Below, one piece after another: positions 19,205 to 30,609 of a stretch of DNA of 64,000 bases. The stretch is taken from NCBI GenBank assembly GCA_905221605.1, contig CAJNDS010001713.1, forward strand, positions 133,501 through 197,500, given 5' to 3'. Below the pieces are notes generated by a model. The model had not been told where the DNA came from. It searched no databases and saw only the letters and a program-made list of their open reading frames with translations. Within the stretch, counting starts at the first letter, position 1; each line of letters begins with the position of its first letter. Both the position numbers and the translations under genes were made by a program. This DNA is from Symbiodinium natans (Eukaryota; Sar; Dinophyceae; Suessiales; Symbiodiniaceae).

Positions 19205-19510
19205 AGAGACTTATCTGCTGACTTCTGCATGGTGTAGTGGAGGTGGAGCAGCCGGTAGCACAGGGTAGCTGCAGCCACCTGATGCGTCTGAACATTTATT
19301 TGAAGTTTTGTGGGTGGGTGCATCTGAGGATATCTGAGGACCAAGATTGCAAGGGCTCCTGATGTCGGGAATGGGTAGACAGCAATATTTCCCGCCTCTT
19401 CTCCGAAAGTCAGGCGGCCAGGGTTGTCCTCGCTGCGGGCGAGCTCGCCGACCTGCAAGACCTCCTCCAGATCCTTGATCAGAACCCTACGACAAGACCG
19501 GCTCAAACTC
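19205..19510 (-). CDS. Exon(s), unknown protein
   Basis: Open across 19530-19096. It reads IKDLEEVLQVGELARSEDNP GRLTFGEEAGNIAVYPFPTS GALAILVL, then QTHQVAAATLCYRLLHLHYT. The middle (about 19300-19340) may be an intron. Strong charged composition. No family recognised. Confidence 0.45.
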
Positions 19511-19644
19511 GATTCTACGATTGTTAACACTCAGACCTGAATCCTGACCAGCTTTGTCAAGAACGTTCCTTCATTGCCACACAGCTGACTTCGGGTTTTC
19601 TGCCAGGAGGACTGAAAATCTGGAAGACACTGACTCTGACCCCA

Positions 19645-19800
19645 GGCGAGCCCACCACCAGCCCGTGCTCTGCCGGAGCTCCGTGGAGAGCAGCGCCAGG
19701 CAGCGGGCGCCGCAGAGTGGCGGCCGAGACGACGTGACGCGCCCGTGGGCGCAGGCGACCAGGCGAAGCTTCAAGCGCAGGAGCACGCTTGGGACCTCCG
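19645..19800 (-). CDS. GC3-rich exon-like segment
   Basis: Third positions on the minus strand are more than 90% G/C (VLLRLKLRLVACAHGRVTSS then CLALLSTELRQSTGWWWARL). The plus frame is also G/C-rich, so strand follows the neighbours. Confidence 0.3.
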
Positions 19801-20278
19801 GAGAGCTAGTGCACCGTACGGCCTTTGAGGTTCTTCAGGAGGCTTTTGCAGGTTGGCGTTGCGGCCTGGGCTGTGTTCCATGTTGTATCGAACAAGCTGA
19901 CTCTCAACTCGCAAATGCTCACTGAAATCTTGGAAGCTGTCGGCTATGGAGCCTCAGGATCCACATGATTCAAAGTACTTTAGGACAATTATCAAGATGG
20001 ACGCGTGTCAGAGCCTGGGGAGTAAGGTCTGGATGGCCTTTCCCTAGCCTTGCTGAAAGGCAAAGTGATGGGTGCGCTGATACAACCTAAACAGAGCCTC
20101 TCGAACCCAACAAGAGAAGACATTAGAATGCCACACTTAGTTAGGTGCCACGAATAGCGAATACAGCATGAAGAGCCGCATTCTGCGCAGCTGAATGTAC
20201 CTGAAAAAAGACCCTCGACACTCCCAAAAACCCCTAAGGCCTCAACTCCTTTCCGGACCCATCACCCTGGCACCACAC

Positions 20279-20440
20279 CTTGTCTGCGCCAGGGCGATGT
20301 GCCTGGGGTGCGCGGGACTGCGCTCGGAGCTTGCAGCAGGGCCCATCCGGCAAAACGCCGGAACACCTTGGATTGGAGGAAGCACCTCCACTCACTATGC
20401 ACAGCTTCACTGTGCACAGCCAGGACATGTTCCACAATAA
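20279..20440 (-). CDS. Exon, unknown protein
   Basis: 162 bp, acceptor TTTACGCAG|TT, donor GACAAG|GTGTGG. It reads IVEHVLAVHSEAVHSEWRCF LQSKVFRRFAGWALLQAPSA. Both splice sites are good and first positions are purine-rich. Confidence 0.5.
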
Positions 20441-20579
20441 CTGCGTAAAGGCATACTCACGCCCTTCAAGAGCACTTAGGGTCTAGCAGAGGGATATAAA
20501 ACCAGGAAGGCTGTTTCGGCGATGAGCTCCCATGATTGAGGGCTGCACTGGGGCGTAGGTTTGAGGATCATTGTAGCAT

Positions 20580-20880
20580 TGTCAGGAATGCTGTGGTCAG
20601 GTTTGGTGGGGGTCCAGAGAAACGGCATTTTATTTGGGCAGCTTCTATGATGCACCAGCGATGTTGCTGAGTTCTCGACTTGCTTTGAAGTTTACTCCGC
20701 CACTTCGGGGCAGCTTCGCAAGAAAAGGCTCTCGCGTCATTCCAGAGCTGACGTTGCGTGCTTAATCTCTTTTGACCAGGTGCCAAGATCGAATATGCAC
20801 CTTGCAGCAATGGAGTGGATTGCGTCCGCCATGAAAGCAGCCGTCCTCATCAAACTTCGGCGAGTTCATAACGACGAGGT
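20580..20880 (-). CDS. Exon(s), unknown protein
   Basis: About 20800-20600 reads STQRQLWNDARAFSCEAAPK WRSKLQSKSRTQQHRWCIIE AAQIKC. About 20877-20808 reads MNSPKFDEDGCFHGGRNPLH CCK, ending at a GTGCAT donor. The plus strand at the latter (MEWIASAMKAAVLIKLRRVH) is an alternative. Confidence 0.4.
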
Positions 20881-21195
20881 TTGTACATTCCCATGCCTAC
20901 AAAATCAACAGCCCTGATCAGGTTTCCAATGAGAAGGCCGGAGGATACCCAATTCAACCATACATGTATACAATGCATGTGCTGGATGGGTTTGCAATGC
21001 ACCTGAACTTTATGATCTTGTTTGTTTGCAGCTCGAAACACAAAGCTGATGTGATCCTGTAGCATGGCGGACCCAGATTTGCCATTTCACGGAGTCACGG
21101 AGATCCCTGTTAATGGACGGAATCAACCGAAGTTGAGCAATCTCCGCAGACTCTGATACTCGCAGAGCTGATGCGCAGTGGTCAAGCCAAGCATT
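20860..21195 (-). CDS. Exons, unknown protein
   Basis: About 21190-21070 reads LDHCASALRVSESAEIAQLR LIPSINRDLRDSVKWQIWVR. About 21060-20870 reads FRAANKQDHKVQVHCKPIQH then HVWLNWVSSGLLIGNLIRAV DFVGMGMYK and may run to a TGA TGA stop. Codons are more AT-rich than in the islands to the left. Confidence 0.4.
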
Positions 21196-21689
21196 AAGCA
21201 AACGTAAGAGAAGCAGAATGAGAAAGACATGTTTATGACTTCTTTTCCACCTCTCTCGTTTAGCTCACTTTGGGCGCACAAGGTACAAGAAGAATAATGA
21301 ATGCGGTGCTTCCCACCCCAAAGCTCACCAATGTGGCAAGCATCCTGTCGAGGTTGCCTCCACTTGGACACTACAGGAAATTCTGTGCGACTCTGGAATC
21401 AACGCGCAAAGCATGCGGGGTTTCTATGGGGGTGGAGGGAGATAGGGAGATGGAGGGAAACTCTGCGGGAAGCTCTGCTGTTCGAGGAGTCCTGCAGATC
21501 CCTGGTGTGCCCACCCGGAGAATTCCTTAGGGAGTCCCACGAGCAATCCATGTAACGCGCCCACCCCCAAACCCCCAAAAGAGCCCCTCCGATGCCAGGC
21601 ATTCCCAGAGCGCAGAAGCTTGTAGCGAAAGAGAAGAATCTGTAGCGGTCTGAAAACGGGAGGTGCATAATTCAAGGGTTCCTTTTGAC

Positions 21690-21949
21690 CTTGTCTCTTG
21701 AGAGCTCGTCTCGAATCTTTTTGACCACACCTGCCGAAATTAATATTTCTTTGCCTTGAACCGCTTGCAAGTCTGGTGCGTATTTAGGCCCAGCACCTTC
21801 CTGTCTTCTGACACTTTCTCGAGCACAACGACGGATTGCGAGATTCTTGTGCGCCCTAAGTCGCAGCTCTGCCGGTCCTGTCCCACCTGGAGCTGCGGCA
21901 CCGGGGTCGCAGCGACGGTCAGGGCAATGAAGGCCGAAAGCCGCCACAT
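21690..21949 (-). CDS. Candidate gene start with signal peptide
   Basis: ATG at 21949 opens MWRLSAFIALTVAATPVPQL, a typical secretory signal. The exon can end at CAG|GTGGGA (21887) and join in phase to exon 21800-21690 (EGAGPKYAPDLQAVQGKEIL ISAGVVKKIRDELSRDK) across an 86-bp intron, then a donor AAG|GTCAAA. Upstream CTCAG motifs on the minus strand could serve as a spliced-leader trans-splice acceptor. Alternatively, an upstream ATG at 21961 gives one unspliced frame in phase with the second exon. Confidence 0.4.
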
Positions 21950-22610
21950 ATTCCCACATGGGCTGAGGCTGAGGGTGAGGACAGCTGGGGGGTTTGGAGA
22001 CTTGCCAGAGTGTAGTTCTTTGCTGCAAGAGGGTGCTGTGAAAAGGGTTTCTGATTGCTGATGCCGCGGTCAATCAGAATCGAGGAGGGGATTGGAACGC
22101 AGGTGACTTAGGATTTGTGTGCGATTCTCATGTTTTTTGGCAGCCGTTGCAGCTCTTGAGCAGGCTAGCTGCCAGTAATATCAAGCCGGGGTCTGAGTGC
22201 AATAGACCGGGTCTCGTGGCCAAGAGTCCGCCAACAACCTGATCCCCAAACCTTGAAAACCCCAAAGCTTTCGCCCTGAGCCGCCAACTGCGATTTGGGC
22301 CCTGGTGATCCCGCATAGGTGGGAGAAGCGGCTTTGGGGGCTATAGAGCTTCATAACTCAATTGTCCTCAAACCGCTTCACTCAGGGCCGAGCTGTCCAG
22401 GCTCCGACGTCCTTCGCGTTTTAGGCTCCGATTTCTGGGCTCCGGGCTTGGAGTTTGGTGTTTTCGTAGCTGAAGAAGTCTGGGTTTGGGCACGGGCTTA
22501 GATGAGACTCATGCGCTTGCATGTTGGGGTGCACCTGTCGCTTTGAGCTCGGCGTCTTCGGGCCGTGTGGAGTGGAGGCTGGCTAGGATTCATGCGGCTG
22601 CTATCGCTTT

Positions 22611-23020
22611 GTGCCGGTATTGCCTCCAACTTCAAAGTGCTGGCTCCGAATGATGTTTGCTTACGTTTGCTCACCAAGTTGGGGTTGGACTGAGCCGGAA
22701 CCTTGTACCCGCTCTCTCACAGCATCTGTCGTCGATTTGCCTTCCCGCGGAGGGTTCGGCCTAGACTTTTGGAGGTGTTCGGAGCTCAACCAGGGTCCTG
22801 CCCGCCGTGGCTGGAAAGGACATTCTGACTGCTCCTGCAGCAACACAGAAGCATCATGTCCGAAAGTTCTGGGATCTGAGCCCACGAAACATTCTTGCAT
22901 GCAAGTCTTGGCACTCAAGACCTTATAACCAGTGTTTCACTGTGCCTTCCATGCCGCTAAGTGAAGATTCTACCGTGGCCCCGAGGTCGACGAAGAGCCG
23001 TGAACCTGTACAGCTCGCCT
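22611..23020 (+). CDS. Coding-like segment, possible 3' end
   Basis: The plus frame 22807-23020 reads AGKDILTAPAATQKHHVRKF WDLSPRNILACKSWHSRP and ends in TAA after EPVQLA. A minus frame over the same bases is also open. No family recognised. Confidence 0.3.
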
Positions 23021-23273
23021 AAAGAGCCTTTAACATTGGAACGGCCTCAACCCTAAAATGATTCGTGCGACGAATCCTTTGAGTCAGGCCAGAAGTTAGG
23101 ATACCCCTCCCGACCTAGAAGGGATGATGGAGCCTGCAGTGAGAGACGGTGGGCGTTCTGGTTGGGTTATTACTATTATTACGGCAGACACCAAGCTCCC
23201 CTCCCCTCCCCGGGCCTACCACATTCTGAGAAACCCCAAACGGTTCTCTTTGGTCCAGGGCTTCTAGGATTTC

Positions 23274-24158
23274 TTGAGAACACCTCACAAGTTCGGGCCT
23301 GAACCTCCAGCTGCCTTCGGCGCTCCTCTCGGCGCCTGCCATGGCGCAGACCACTTGAGCAACAAAGGTAGGCGTGCACGGGGGACTGATATATCTGATC
23401 TTGCCTCACATCCCTCACTTGGCCGGCTACTTGCTTACCCCTCTGCCAGAAACAAATGTCTGGATCATGACGCCTTAAATGTGAGGGAAACCTGGAATCG
23501 ATGGGGGAGGACTCTCGTCAATAGGGGGGGTGGGGGGGGGGGGGGCGGCGAGCACGGACTTGTATATGCGGGATCGCAAAAGTGCCAATCCAGAGCCCTG
23601 GGTAGCCTGGAGCGCTGCAGATCCCAAAGCTCATTGCCTCGGTCGAACCGAAGCGGAACTTCCACACCCCAGAGCCTGAAACCTAAACCCTCAGATGCGG
23701 CAGTCGTGGGTCTGAAGGATACAAGCATGTCTGCAGTGGCCAGTTTCAGAACTGCCCGCAGGAGAGGAGTGAACCGCTTGAGGAAAGAGGAAAGACTGAA
23801 CTCAGCTGGCAGCATGAGCCCAAGTGCAATATCAAGCCTTTATAGCGTCGTTTGCCAAGAAATTGCAAGATATAAGGCTATGGGTGTACCCCCCCACCCC
23901 TCTCCCCAAAAACCTCCGCGGCCTTTCCTAAGCAGCCTCTGCTGGGCATCCCCGCGCAATGCGAAAGCGTTGGGTGCAGGCTCCGAGCTCCACGACCTCC
24001 CGCTCTGGGCTTTGGGGCTTAGGAACACTCACAGGCTTACAGGCTTAGGTTGTAAGGCTTCTTGGTGTTCAGGTTGGCAGCTTCTGTTGTCTTGCATGGT
24101 CGACCTGAATTCTGAAGCAGCAGAGTATTTATTCACCCCGGCCATCGAAGAAAGATGA
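23274..24158 (+). CDS. 294-codon open frame, unknown protein
   Basis: The longest non-repetitive plus-strand frame in the left half. The part at about 23700-23880 (AVVGLKDTSMSAVASFRTAR, RRGVNRLRKEERLNSAGSMS) looks coding, with purine-rich first positions. It crosses a G run (23527-23547) coding Gly, so some of it is probably intron. An exon at 23271-23367 could end at GTAGGC. No family recognised. Confidence 0.35.
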   Translation: MRTPHKFGPEPPAAFGAPLGACHGADHLSNKGRRARGTDISDLASHPSLGRLLAYPSARNKCLDHDALNVRETWNRWGRTLVNRGGGGGGGGEHGLVYAGSQKCQSRALGSLERCRSQSSLPRSNRSGTSTPQSLKPKPSDAAVVGLKDTSMSAVASFRTARRRGVNRLRKEERLNSAGSMSPSAISSLYSVVCQEIARYKAMGVPPHPSPQKPPRPFLSSLCWASPRNAKALGAGSELHDLPLWALGLRNTHRLTGLGCKASWCSGWQLLLSCMVDLNSEAAEYLFTPAIEER

Positions 24159-24159
24159 A

Positions 24160-25430
24160 GAAGGCGTAAAGATCCAACTGCCAGGGTGCCAGGGTCATGA
24201 GCGACCCTCAGTGAGCCCAACGCAGGGCTGTGCTGAACGCTGAGATCGACACTGCATGGGGCATCCGCTGTCATGCAAGTTGGGGTCAGATCTTTTCAGG
24301 AAGGGTGCTGTCCTTGTTTGGTGGTGGATGCCAAGTCCATCGCAGCAGTCTTCACCAATGGAAGTTTGAGTCATTGTCCTACCCATGCCGTGCGTACAGC
24401 GGCAGAGGACGCTGAGAGGTCTGATGCTCCCGGTTAAGCTTGCCTTGCCGGGTCAGGAGAGCTCCTTCTGACATGAAAAGGCCCGAAACCTGATGGGTTC
24501 TGGCCCTAACAGCCCAAACATCCCGATGCCCCGTAGCCCAAACCACCGTAGGTCCCCAAACCAGCGGCTGAAAATCCTGCGCACCTGGACCCAGGTGAGG
24601 ACGCCGGACGCTGCCGACCTGGCCCCAAAGCCAAAGAAACCAGAAGGTTACGTCGATCATCCCCCACCCCACAGCCAATGTGGGAGCCTACAGATGGTGA
24701 CGGGCACTTCGCCGGCTTCTTTCGGGTGGGCAATCCAGAAACACTCGGCCAGACTCTCTGCAGGACTGTGCGGGCTTCTAAGCTACAGGGTTACGGTTAA
24801 GACGGTTAAGCCTTGAAAGCCCATAGAACTACGGGGGACAATCTCTTCCGCCAAGGTCCATGCATGGCAGTACGAGCAGGAACTCCTCAAAACTGGTCAA
24901 AGCAACGCTAAAGAGAATACAAGCCACCCAAAACCATGAACCTTCAGCCCGAAACCCCAATACCTGCAGGACAAAGGCACAAACTCTAACACTCTAACCA
25001 GGTCATACCAGGACGCTGCACCTCCCCGACTCCGCCTGGCCAGTTAAACGTCTACGCAAGCACCGAGCACTTTGAACTCTGAATCTGTAGGTCTACTAAG
25101 GAAAGCTACGCAGCACGGTGAACATGTAGGATATGGCTGTGGGGATTTCTGATTCTTGGGCAAACAACCCCCTAAAAAACCTAAGTCCTGAACTGCATCG
25201 CCTGAACCCAGACACCGAGTCTGGCTTCCCTTTAAGGGCCAAAAGTGAGGACGCGAACTAAAAGTGCTCAGGCAGCGGCGCTGGCGAAACCGGCGATGCC
25301 TGCGGACTTTTGCTTTCAGCGCAGCGCAATCTACGCTTCAGGTCTAGGCGCCAGTGTTTGCAGACAAGGCGAAAACGGCATTGTTGGATTTAGAAAATTT
25401 AGGGTTCAGCTGGGGTGCCGAAATGAGGAC
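24160..25430. other. No firm gene; one exon-like island
   Basis: At about 24675-24775 both strands look coding (plus MWEPTDGDGHFAGFFRVGNP; minus ESLAECFWIAHPKEAGEVPV). The remainder, 24820-25430, is low-information sequence with CCTGAACCC-like words. Confidence 0.25.
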
Positions 25431-25438
25431 AGGCGCCC

Positions 25439-26152
25439 TCACTTGTAACAACATATAACCCTCGTAACACAAATATTTGTGGCGGGTATTTCATAACCTT
25501 GATTCCCCAACAGGAATTGCTTTTCGAAGCCAAACCCACCCAAATCGTCTGGGTGTAGGGCCTCACTCTGCAGACGGGGAAAGGAAGCCCGAAACCCCAT
25601 AGGCCCATAGGGACATGGCCTCCGTTTGGAAAGAGGACGCTGGAATCTATCCGCTTTCCGATCGGGGCCTTGGAGATCTCGGATGTAACGCGTGGGCTCA
25701 AAACAAACATGGCTAGCATGTTTTCCCACCGATGCTTGTGTGTTTCTGAATTGGTCTGCTGGCTTTCCGGTTGGAGAAGGGCCGTTTTCGGACTGGGTGG
25801 GTCCTGTGCATTTCCTGATGCGGCCTTCGCGATTTCTGACTCGGCCCCACCGTTTTATTGGATATGTTTTGTCGACTCCGCGGTTCCTTCTGACTGATGC
25901 TGCGCCCTGCTTTGAGTGCATGAACCTTGAAAGCTCCACTGCAAAGAGCATTAAATACATATTGCTATGTCCATACATACTGTTTGGGGTCCTCGCCGGC
26001 ATCGAGTACGGTGAAAGGTTATCAACATCCAATATGTAAGTCGCCTTTGCTGACTTTACCTTGAAGTTCAAGATCTCGACGTGCGATTGATTTGCAACAG
26101 GTTTTTTGATATATGAACTTGTTCGCCTCCTTAAACGGCATTCGAACGACAA
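25439..26152 (-). CDS. 237-codon open frame, unknown protein
   Basis: ATG-initiated (MSFECRLRRRTSSYIKKPVA), uninterrupted to TAA, and not low-complexity. Basic protein (Arg/Lys-rich) with no visible domain or membrane segment. The length is unlikely by chance at this base composition, but coding is not proven. Confidence 0.4.
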   Translation of the reverse strand: MSFECRLRRRTSSYIKKPVANQSHVEILNFKVKSAKATYILDVDNLSPYSMPARTPNSMYGHSNMYLMLFAVELSRFMHSKQGAASVRRNRGVDKTYPIKRWGRVRNREGRIRKCTGPTQSENGPSPTGKPADQFRNTQASVGKHASHVCFEPTRYIRDLQGPDRKADRFQRPLSKRRPCPYGPMGFRASFPRLQSEALHPDDLGGFGFEKQFLLGNQGYEIPATNICVTRVICCYK

Positions 26153-26420
26153 AAAACTACCAAGCTCCGGTTTGTTTACCTGTTGCCGACTGTCTTTGCT
26201 CCTTAGTTGTCAACCAGTTGTTCGAGAGAAGCCCTGGGGGTACCTTTGCGTGTCGGCCGCCATTGTGGACAAAACATGACATGAGCGGGTAGGACAAGAG
26301 GCCCCCCTCTCTGGCACAACTGAGTGTGGCTATTATCCCCCTCTCGTCTCCTCTTACTCTTATCTTGTTGTGTTGCGTTTCTGTCTTCCTTGCGTCACAA
26401 ACAGAACAAGTACAGTACAG

Positions 26421-26887
26421 AAGCAAGGGAGAATAAGGACGTGAAAGAGAAAGAGAAAGAACGAGAGAGAGACAGAGAGCGCGAGATAGACAGAGAGAGG
26501 GAGGGAGGGAGGGAGGGAGGAAGGGAGGAAGGGAGGAAGGGAGGAAGGGAGGAAGGGAGGAAGGGAGGAAGGGAGGAAGGGAGGAAGGGAGGAAGGGAGG
26601 AAGGGAGGAAGGGAGGAAGGGAGGAAGGGAGGAAGGGAGGAAGGGAGGAAGGGAGGAAGGGAGGAAGGGCGGAAGGGAGGAAGGGAGGAAGGGAGGAAGG
26701 GAGGAAGGGAGGAAGGGAGGAAGGGAGGAAGGGAGGAAGGGAGGAAGGGAGGAAGGGAGGAAGGGAGGAAGGGAGGAAGGGAGGAAGGGAGGAAGGGAGG
26801 AAGGGAGGAAGGGAGGAAGGGAGGAAGGGAGGGAGGGAGGGAGGGAGGGAGGGAGGGAGGGAGGGAGAGAGGAGGAGAAAGAGGGAG

Positions 26888-26923
<36 letters not shown>

Positions 26924-26935
26924 CGAAAGAAAGAA
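26421..26935. repeat. (GGAAGGGA)n polypurine array
   Basis: About 40 copies of GGAAGGGA (26515-26830) flanked by GGGA and (GA)n runs. Frames are open on both strands, coding Glu/Gly/Arg/Lys or Ser/Leu/Pro repeats; these are artefacts. Confidence 0.95.
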
Positions 26936-27146
26936 AAGAGCAGGCAGCACATGTCAATCTTTGGATTTGTCTTCTCGAGGCTCGTCTTCATGTTGGTTCC
27001 TCTATGCTGAGGACAAGAAAAAAGGCACACAAAAGACGAAAGAGCAAACAGAGAAACCCACAAACACTTCCGCAAGCCGCTCCGAAACATGGGACAACCC
27101 CTGGCCCAAGCGGATCCCAGGCCTGGCTTTCGGCTCTGCCTCCTTT

Positions 27147-27212
27147 GAGTTGAGGGTTTAGGGTTCAGGGTTTAGGGTTTAGGGTTTAGGGTTTAGGGCC
27201 TAGGGTTTAGAG
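27147..27212. repeat. Interstitial telomere-type tract (TTTAGGG)n
   Basis: About eight heptamers with variants (TTCAGGG, CCTAGGG). A shorter related run lies at 27677-27702. Confidence 0.9.
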
Positions 27213-29300
27213 ATTAGGGTGTGTCAGTAGGTTTTGGTAGGGCTGGCGATGTTGTTCTTTGCTTCGGGGATCACCAGGGGTTGCCTGACTGAGGTAAAGG
27301 CCATCAAGCTCTCAGCCAACGCAAGAAGTCATGAACATGACATGGCCGCCTTCCCGCAGAGGTGGGGGGGGGTTTGGGTTAGCTGGCTCTCGAAATGCAA
27401 TTGTAAGTTCGACTCCGGTCAGGTAAAGTGCACGAAGCCCACATCCGGCATCCCATTTCTGAGCAAACGTTGAATTCTTAAACCTTCAACACCCTGCGCC
27501 TGTGATTCTACAGACTCCCTACACCTAACCAAACCCCAAATTTCCACCAACCCTGCTGAACGATCTGAAGCTCTCCAACTTCCCCCCTGGCCCCGAACGC
27601 CTCCCTGTTGCAGTTCAGCGAGACCTCCGTGCACGAGTAGGCAGTGAAGAGCAAAGGTGTCTGCGTTCGAAAAACTTAGGGTTTAGGGTCTAGGGTTCAG
27701 GGTTTCCAGGTAGCATGCGTGTGCCAGGATTCGGACTTTCATGCTTTCAACTTCAGAAGAGTCGGCTGAGCATGTGAAGGTCGATGCCTTGAAATACGCC
27801 CCCACCGCTTCATTGCTGTGCTGTGAAAAGCGACGTTCTGTCACTCGGTCGCTACCGAACCCCTGCACAGTGTGCGCTGTCCAGTCCGGAGTTCACACAA
27901 AAACGGGAGAAGTGTCCTCAGGCACTAGCACCAGCACTCTGGAAGCTCTACGAGTCTCACGTGCAACTTGACTTTCGTAGTGAGCATGACCATCTGTCTC
28001 ATGTCTAAAGACCGCGCGTAGGCTTAGTCACTGAGTCCATGCCGTTTCAAGATGCGGTCTTAAACCCTGTTGGAGGCTGTAATTCGCTCCCCGAAGCCCT
28101 ACAAGTCTCCTGAATCGAAACTTACAGAGTCATTGGGTCCAGGTCTTTGTGAAGGCATAGCAGGAGCTTGCTCTTTTCAATGGACTGCCCGACTCAGCAT
28201 GCGACGATGAAAGAACTCTTCGCGGGAAAGTTCTCCATTGCCTGGGCAAAATCAGCCCTAAGCCCATGAGGCACTACAGCAAAACGAATGTGACAGATTG
28301 CTAGGGACATGAGTATCAGAAGCTGCGAACTGACAAGCCCAGCTCCGCATTCCCACTCTCAGGTTTCCCGGTGCTATTGGCTAGTGTTCCGGAATGTCGG
28401 GTTTTATGTGGACTGGATGGATTCTTCTTCTCTATGGAGCCTCTGCAGACCACAAGAAGCAGAAGAGCCAATCGCTCGCGCACCCAATGATTATGTGAGA
28501 AGCAACTTCCGCACTTGGGCTAGACAAGGGCTTCCCGCCATGACCCATCGACTAGCACGACGGCTCGAAACCTCAAACCTCAAACCTCAACCTCAACTTC
28601 CCCGAACGCCTCAAAAACCCAGAGCCCACCTCGTCGTCGCACCAAGCTGGCAATGCTGGGTGGCTCAGCGGGCATGGGGGCTGCAACAAAAGACGCCAAC
28701 AAAGGCTATTGAAATTGGGGCGGAGAGGGTTCAGGGCTTGTAGGGCGTTCCGCACAAACCGCCTGAGTTCAAGACCCGCACCTAAACCCTCAAGCAAACC
28801 AGGCTCTAACGTAGACACTCCGCTTCCTAAAAGCTGGAGGCCCAGAGCTCAAACTCAAGCTCTCAACCTCTAGGGCTTCAGGGATCGCAACTGCAGAATG
28901 CGCAAGGTTTGCGAATCAACCCCTGTTTTCAGGGTATGCAGTATGCAGGGTAAAATCAACAAAGAGGCAGCTGGACTGGTGGATGGGCAATTGGGCGGCT
29001 TAGACTCAAACTGACTCAAAGATCATGCATCTCAGCTGGGCTCTGACGATGGCTATGTTTCGCTGAATTCTGAGCCAGTCAGGGACAACATCAGGTGCGC
29101 AGTCGCTCCGTGCTCTGCAAACTTTGCGTCTCACTTCGCACTGACAGGCCTGCACAGATTCGTACCTTGAGGGAGCCTCTAGTTACCATTGCAGCAGTCC
29201 TGCGCTTAACGAATAAACAGACTTCACGCTCGTGCTATCTCCGACAAGGGACAGCAGTTGACTAGGGAAGCAGCCTACCAACTTGCATCACTGCCTTCTA
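27213..29300. other. No supported gene
   Basis: Short frames only, with degenerate telomere-like words (27535-27600, 28735-28870). Nothing recognisable. Confidence 0.3.
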
Positions 29301-29414
29301 TAAAGGAAGCTAGATCATGATCGAAACACTGCAGGAGTATAACGGCCAGGTCACACAAATTTTGTCGCCTTGGCGGCAACGTGCGGAATCGTTAGCACAG
29401 AGTGGAATCCACCT

Positions 29415-29560
29415 GCGGCAATCAGGCGCTGCCGGGCCTGATCAGCTTTCTGATCACGGGCCTGGAAGCGCAACATATACGGAGAGCAGAGCCTTCTCAC
29501 AGCTGCCTCGAATAGCACGTTGTGCTGATGGCAGCTGCCGTTTCCAAACCGAGAGCGACG
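29415..29560 (-). CDS. Exon-like segment, unknown protein
   Basis: Reads CHQHNVLFEAAVRRLCSPYM LRFQARDQKADQARQRLIAA before GTGGATTC. A second minus frame at 29570-29751 (TDALDAIKRERRDAQAWPHV) may be linked. No family recognised. Confidence 0.35.
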
Positions 29561-29685
29561 CAACACGTCGGCTGCTCACACTTCTCACACTTCTGCCTGG
29601 GTCTCGGCGGCCCGGAACCTGCGGCGATCAAAGCACCGAGCCTGATGCTGCTCGAGCTGCTCGGGCCTAGTGCACCACGCGGAAC

Positions 29686-30065
29686 GTGGGGCCAAGCCTG
29701 GGCATCTCTCCTTTCACGCTTTATGGCATCCAAGGCATCCGTGGGTGTCAAGCGGCTTTTACTCTGAGGGCTCGTTTCGTCACCCCTCCCTCAGGCTTTC
29801 AAGCGTGGCAAGGGAGCTGGGCAGCAGAGCTCCTCATGACGAAGCTTCAGATGCTTGGAAAGCTGCGGTTCACTCGGACACATGGAACCGGCTTGGCAGA
29901 AAGGGACGTCATCGCCAGATTTCTCTTGAGCGACTATGCAACTGGATATCCAAAGGGCATCAATGGGTGCCTTGGGTTCCAGACCCGATGACACAGGCCT
30001 TCTTCAGCCTACGCCTGAGCCGTGTTGCGGCACCGGAAGGGGCACCAGCCACACGCAGCGCCTGA
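29686..30065 (+). CDS. Coding-like segment, unknown protein
   Basis: Two plus frames are open: WAAELLMTKLQMLGKLRFTR and DEASDAWKAAVHSDTWNRLG. Only one can be real; the minus strand is open as well. Strand and frame are unresolved. Confidence 0.25.
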
Positions 30066-30609
30066 GCGCTTGCTCTTGCGGGCCAAGAGGCACCAGAGGG
30101 CGCGCGCCGCCCAAAGGAGCCCTGAATGCGCAGCCGAGGAGCGGTAGACACCTTTTTCCCATCGCCCTCTCGCTACAGAGTACATGACATGAAAGTGCAA
30201 ATGCAGCTACTGGCAGCTTCCAACGACAACCATCACAACTTGCATTGAACTTCACCCTCCCAACGTCATGAACCCGTGAATGTGAAAAACATCGTCACTG
30301 AGCTGGTGCTGGCGGCCCATGGGCAGCCCTCACATCTTCTGCACGGCTGAGAACCAGCTTGGCATCGTCGGGCGTTGGAGATCTCATTGAGATGCCCGCC
30401 CCAGATGAAGCTTCGTGCATGGTCATGAATGTCGTGAGAGAGAGTGCCCAGGGCGAGAGGCGACCGGCCAGATCGGAGCCATTGCAGGCACGGCCACGAA
30501 TCTGAAACAAAGCAAACCTCGCACCCCAAGTCGCAGGGCAGACAGGGGTTTACATTCAGATGGAAAGTGTAACTGTTTCAACTTCTGTGCAGGAGTTAAG
30601 AGCTGACTA

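Noticed and set aside
21300-21420. Plus-strand TGNSVRLWNQR compared with a WD40 repeat
   Set aside because: Single short match, no neighbouring repeats, and the minus strand reads as well.
26157-27090. Long Ser/Leu/Pro and Glu/Gly/Arg/Lys frames
   Set aside because: Produced by the GGAAGGGA array on both strands.
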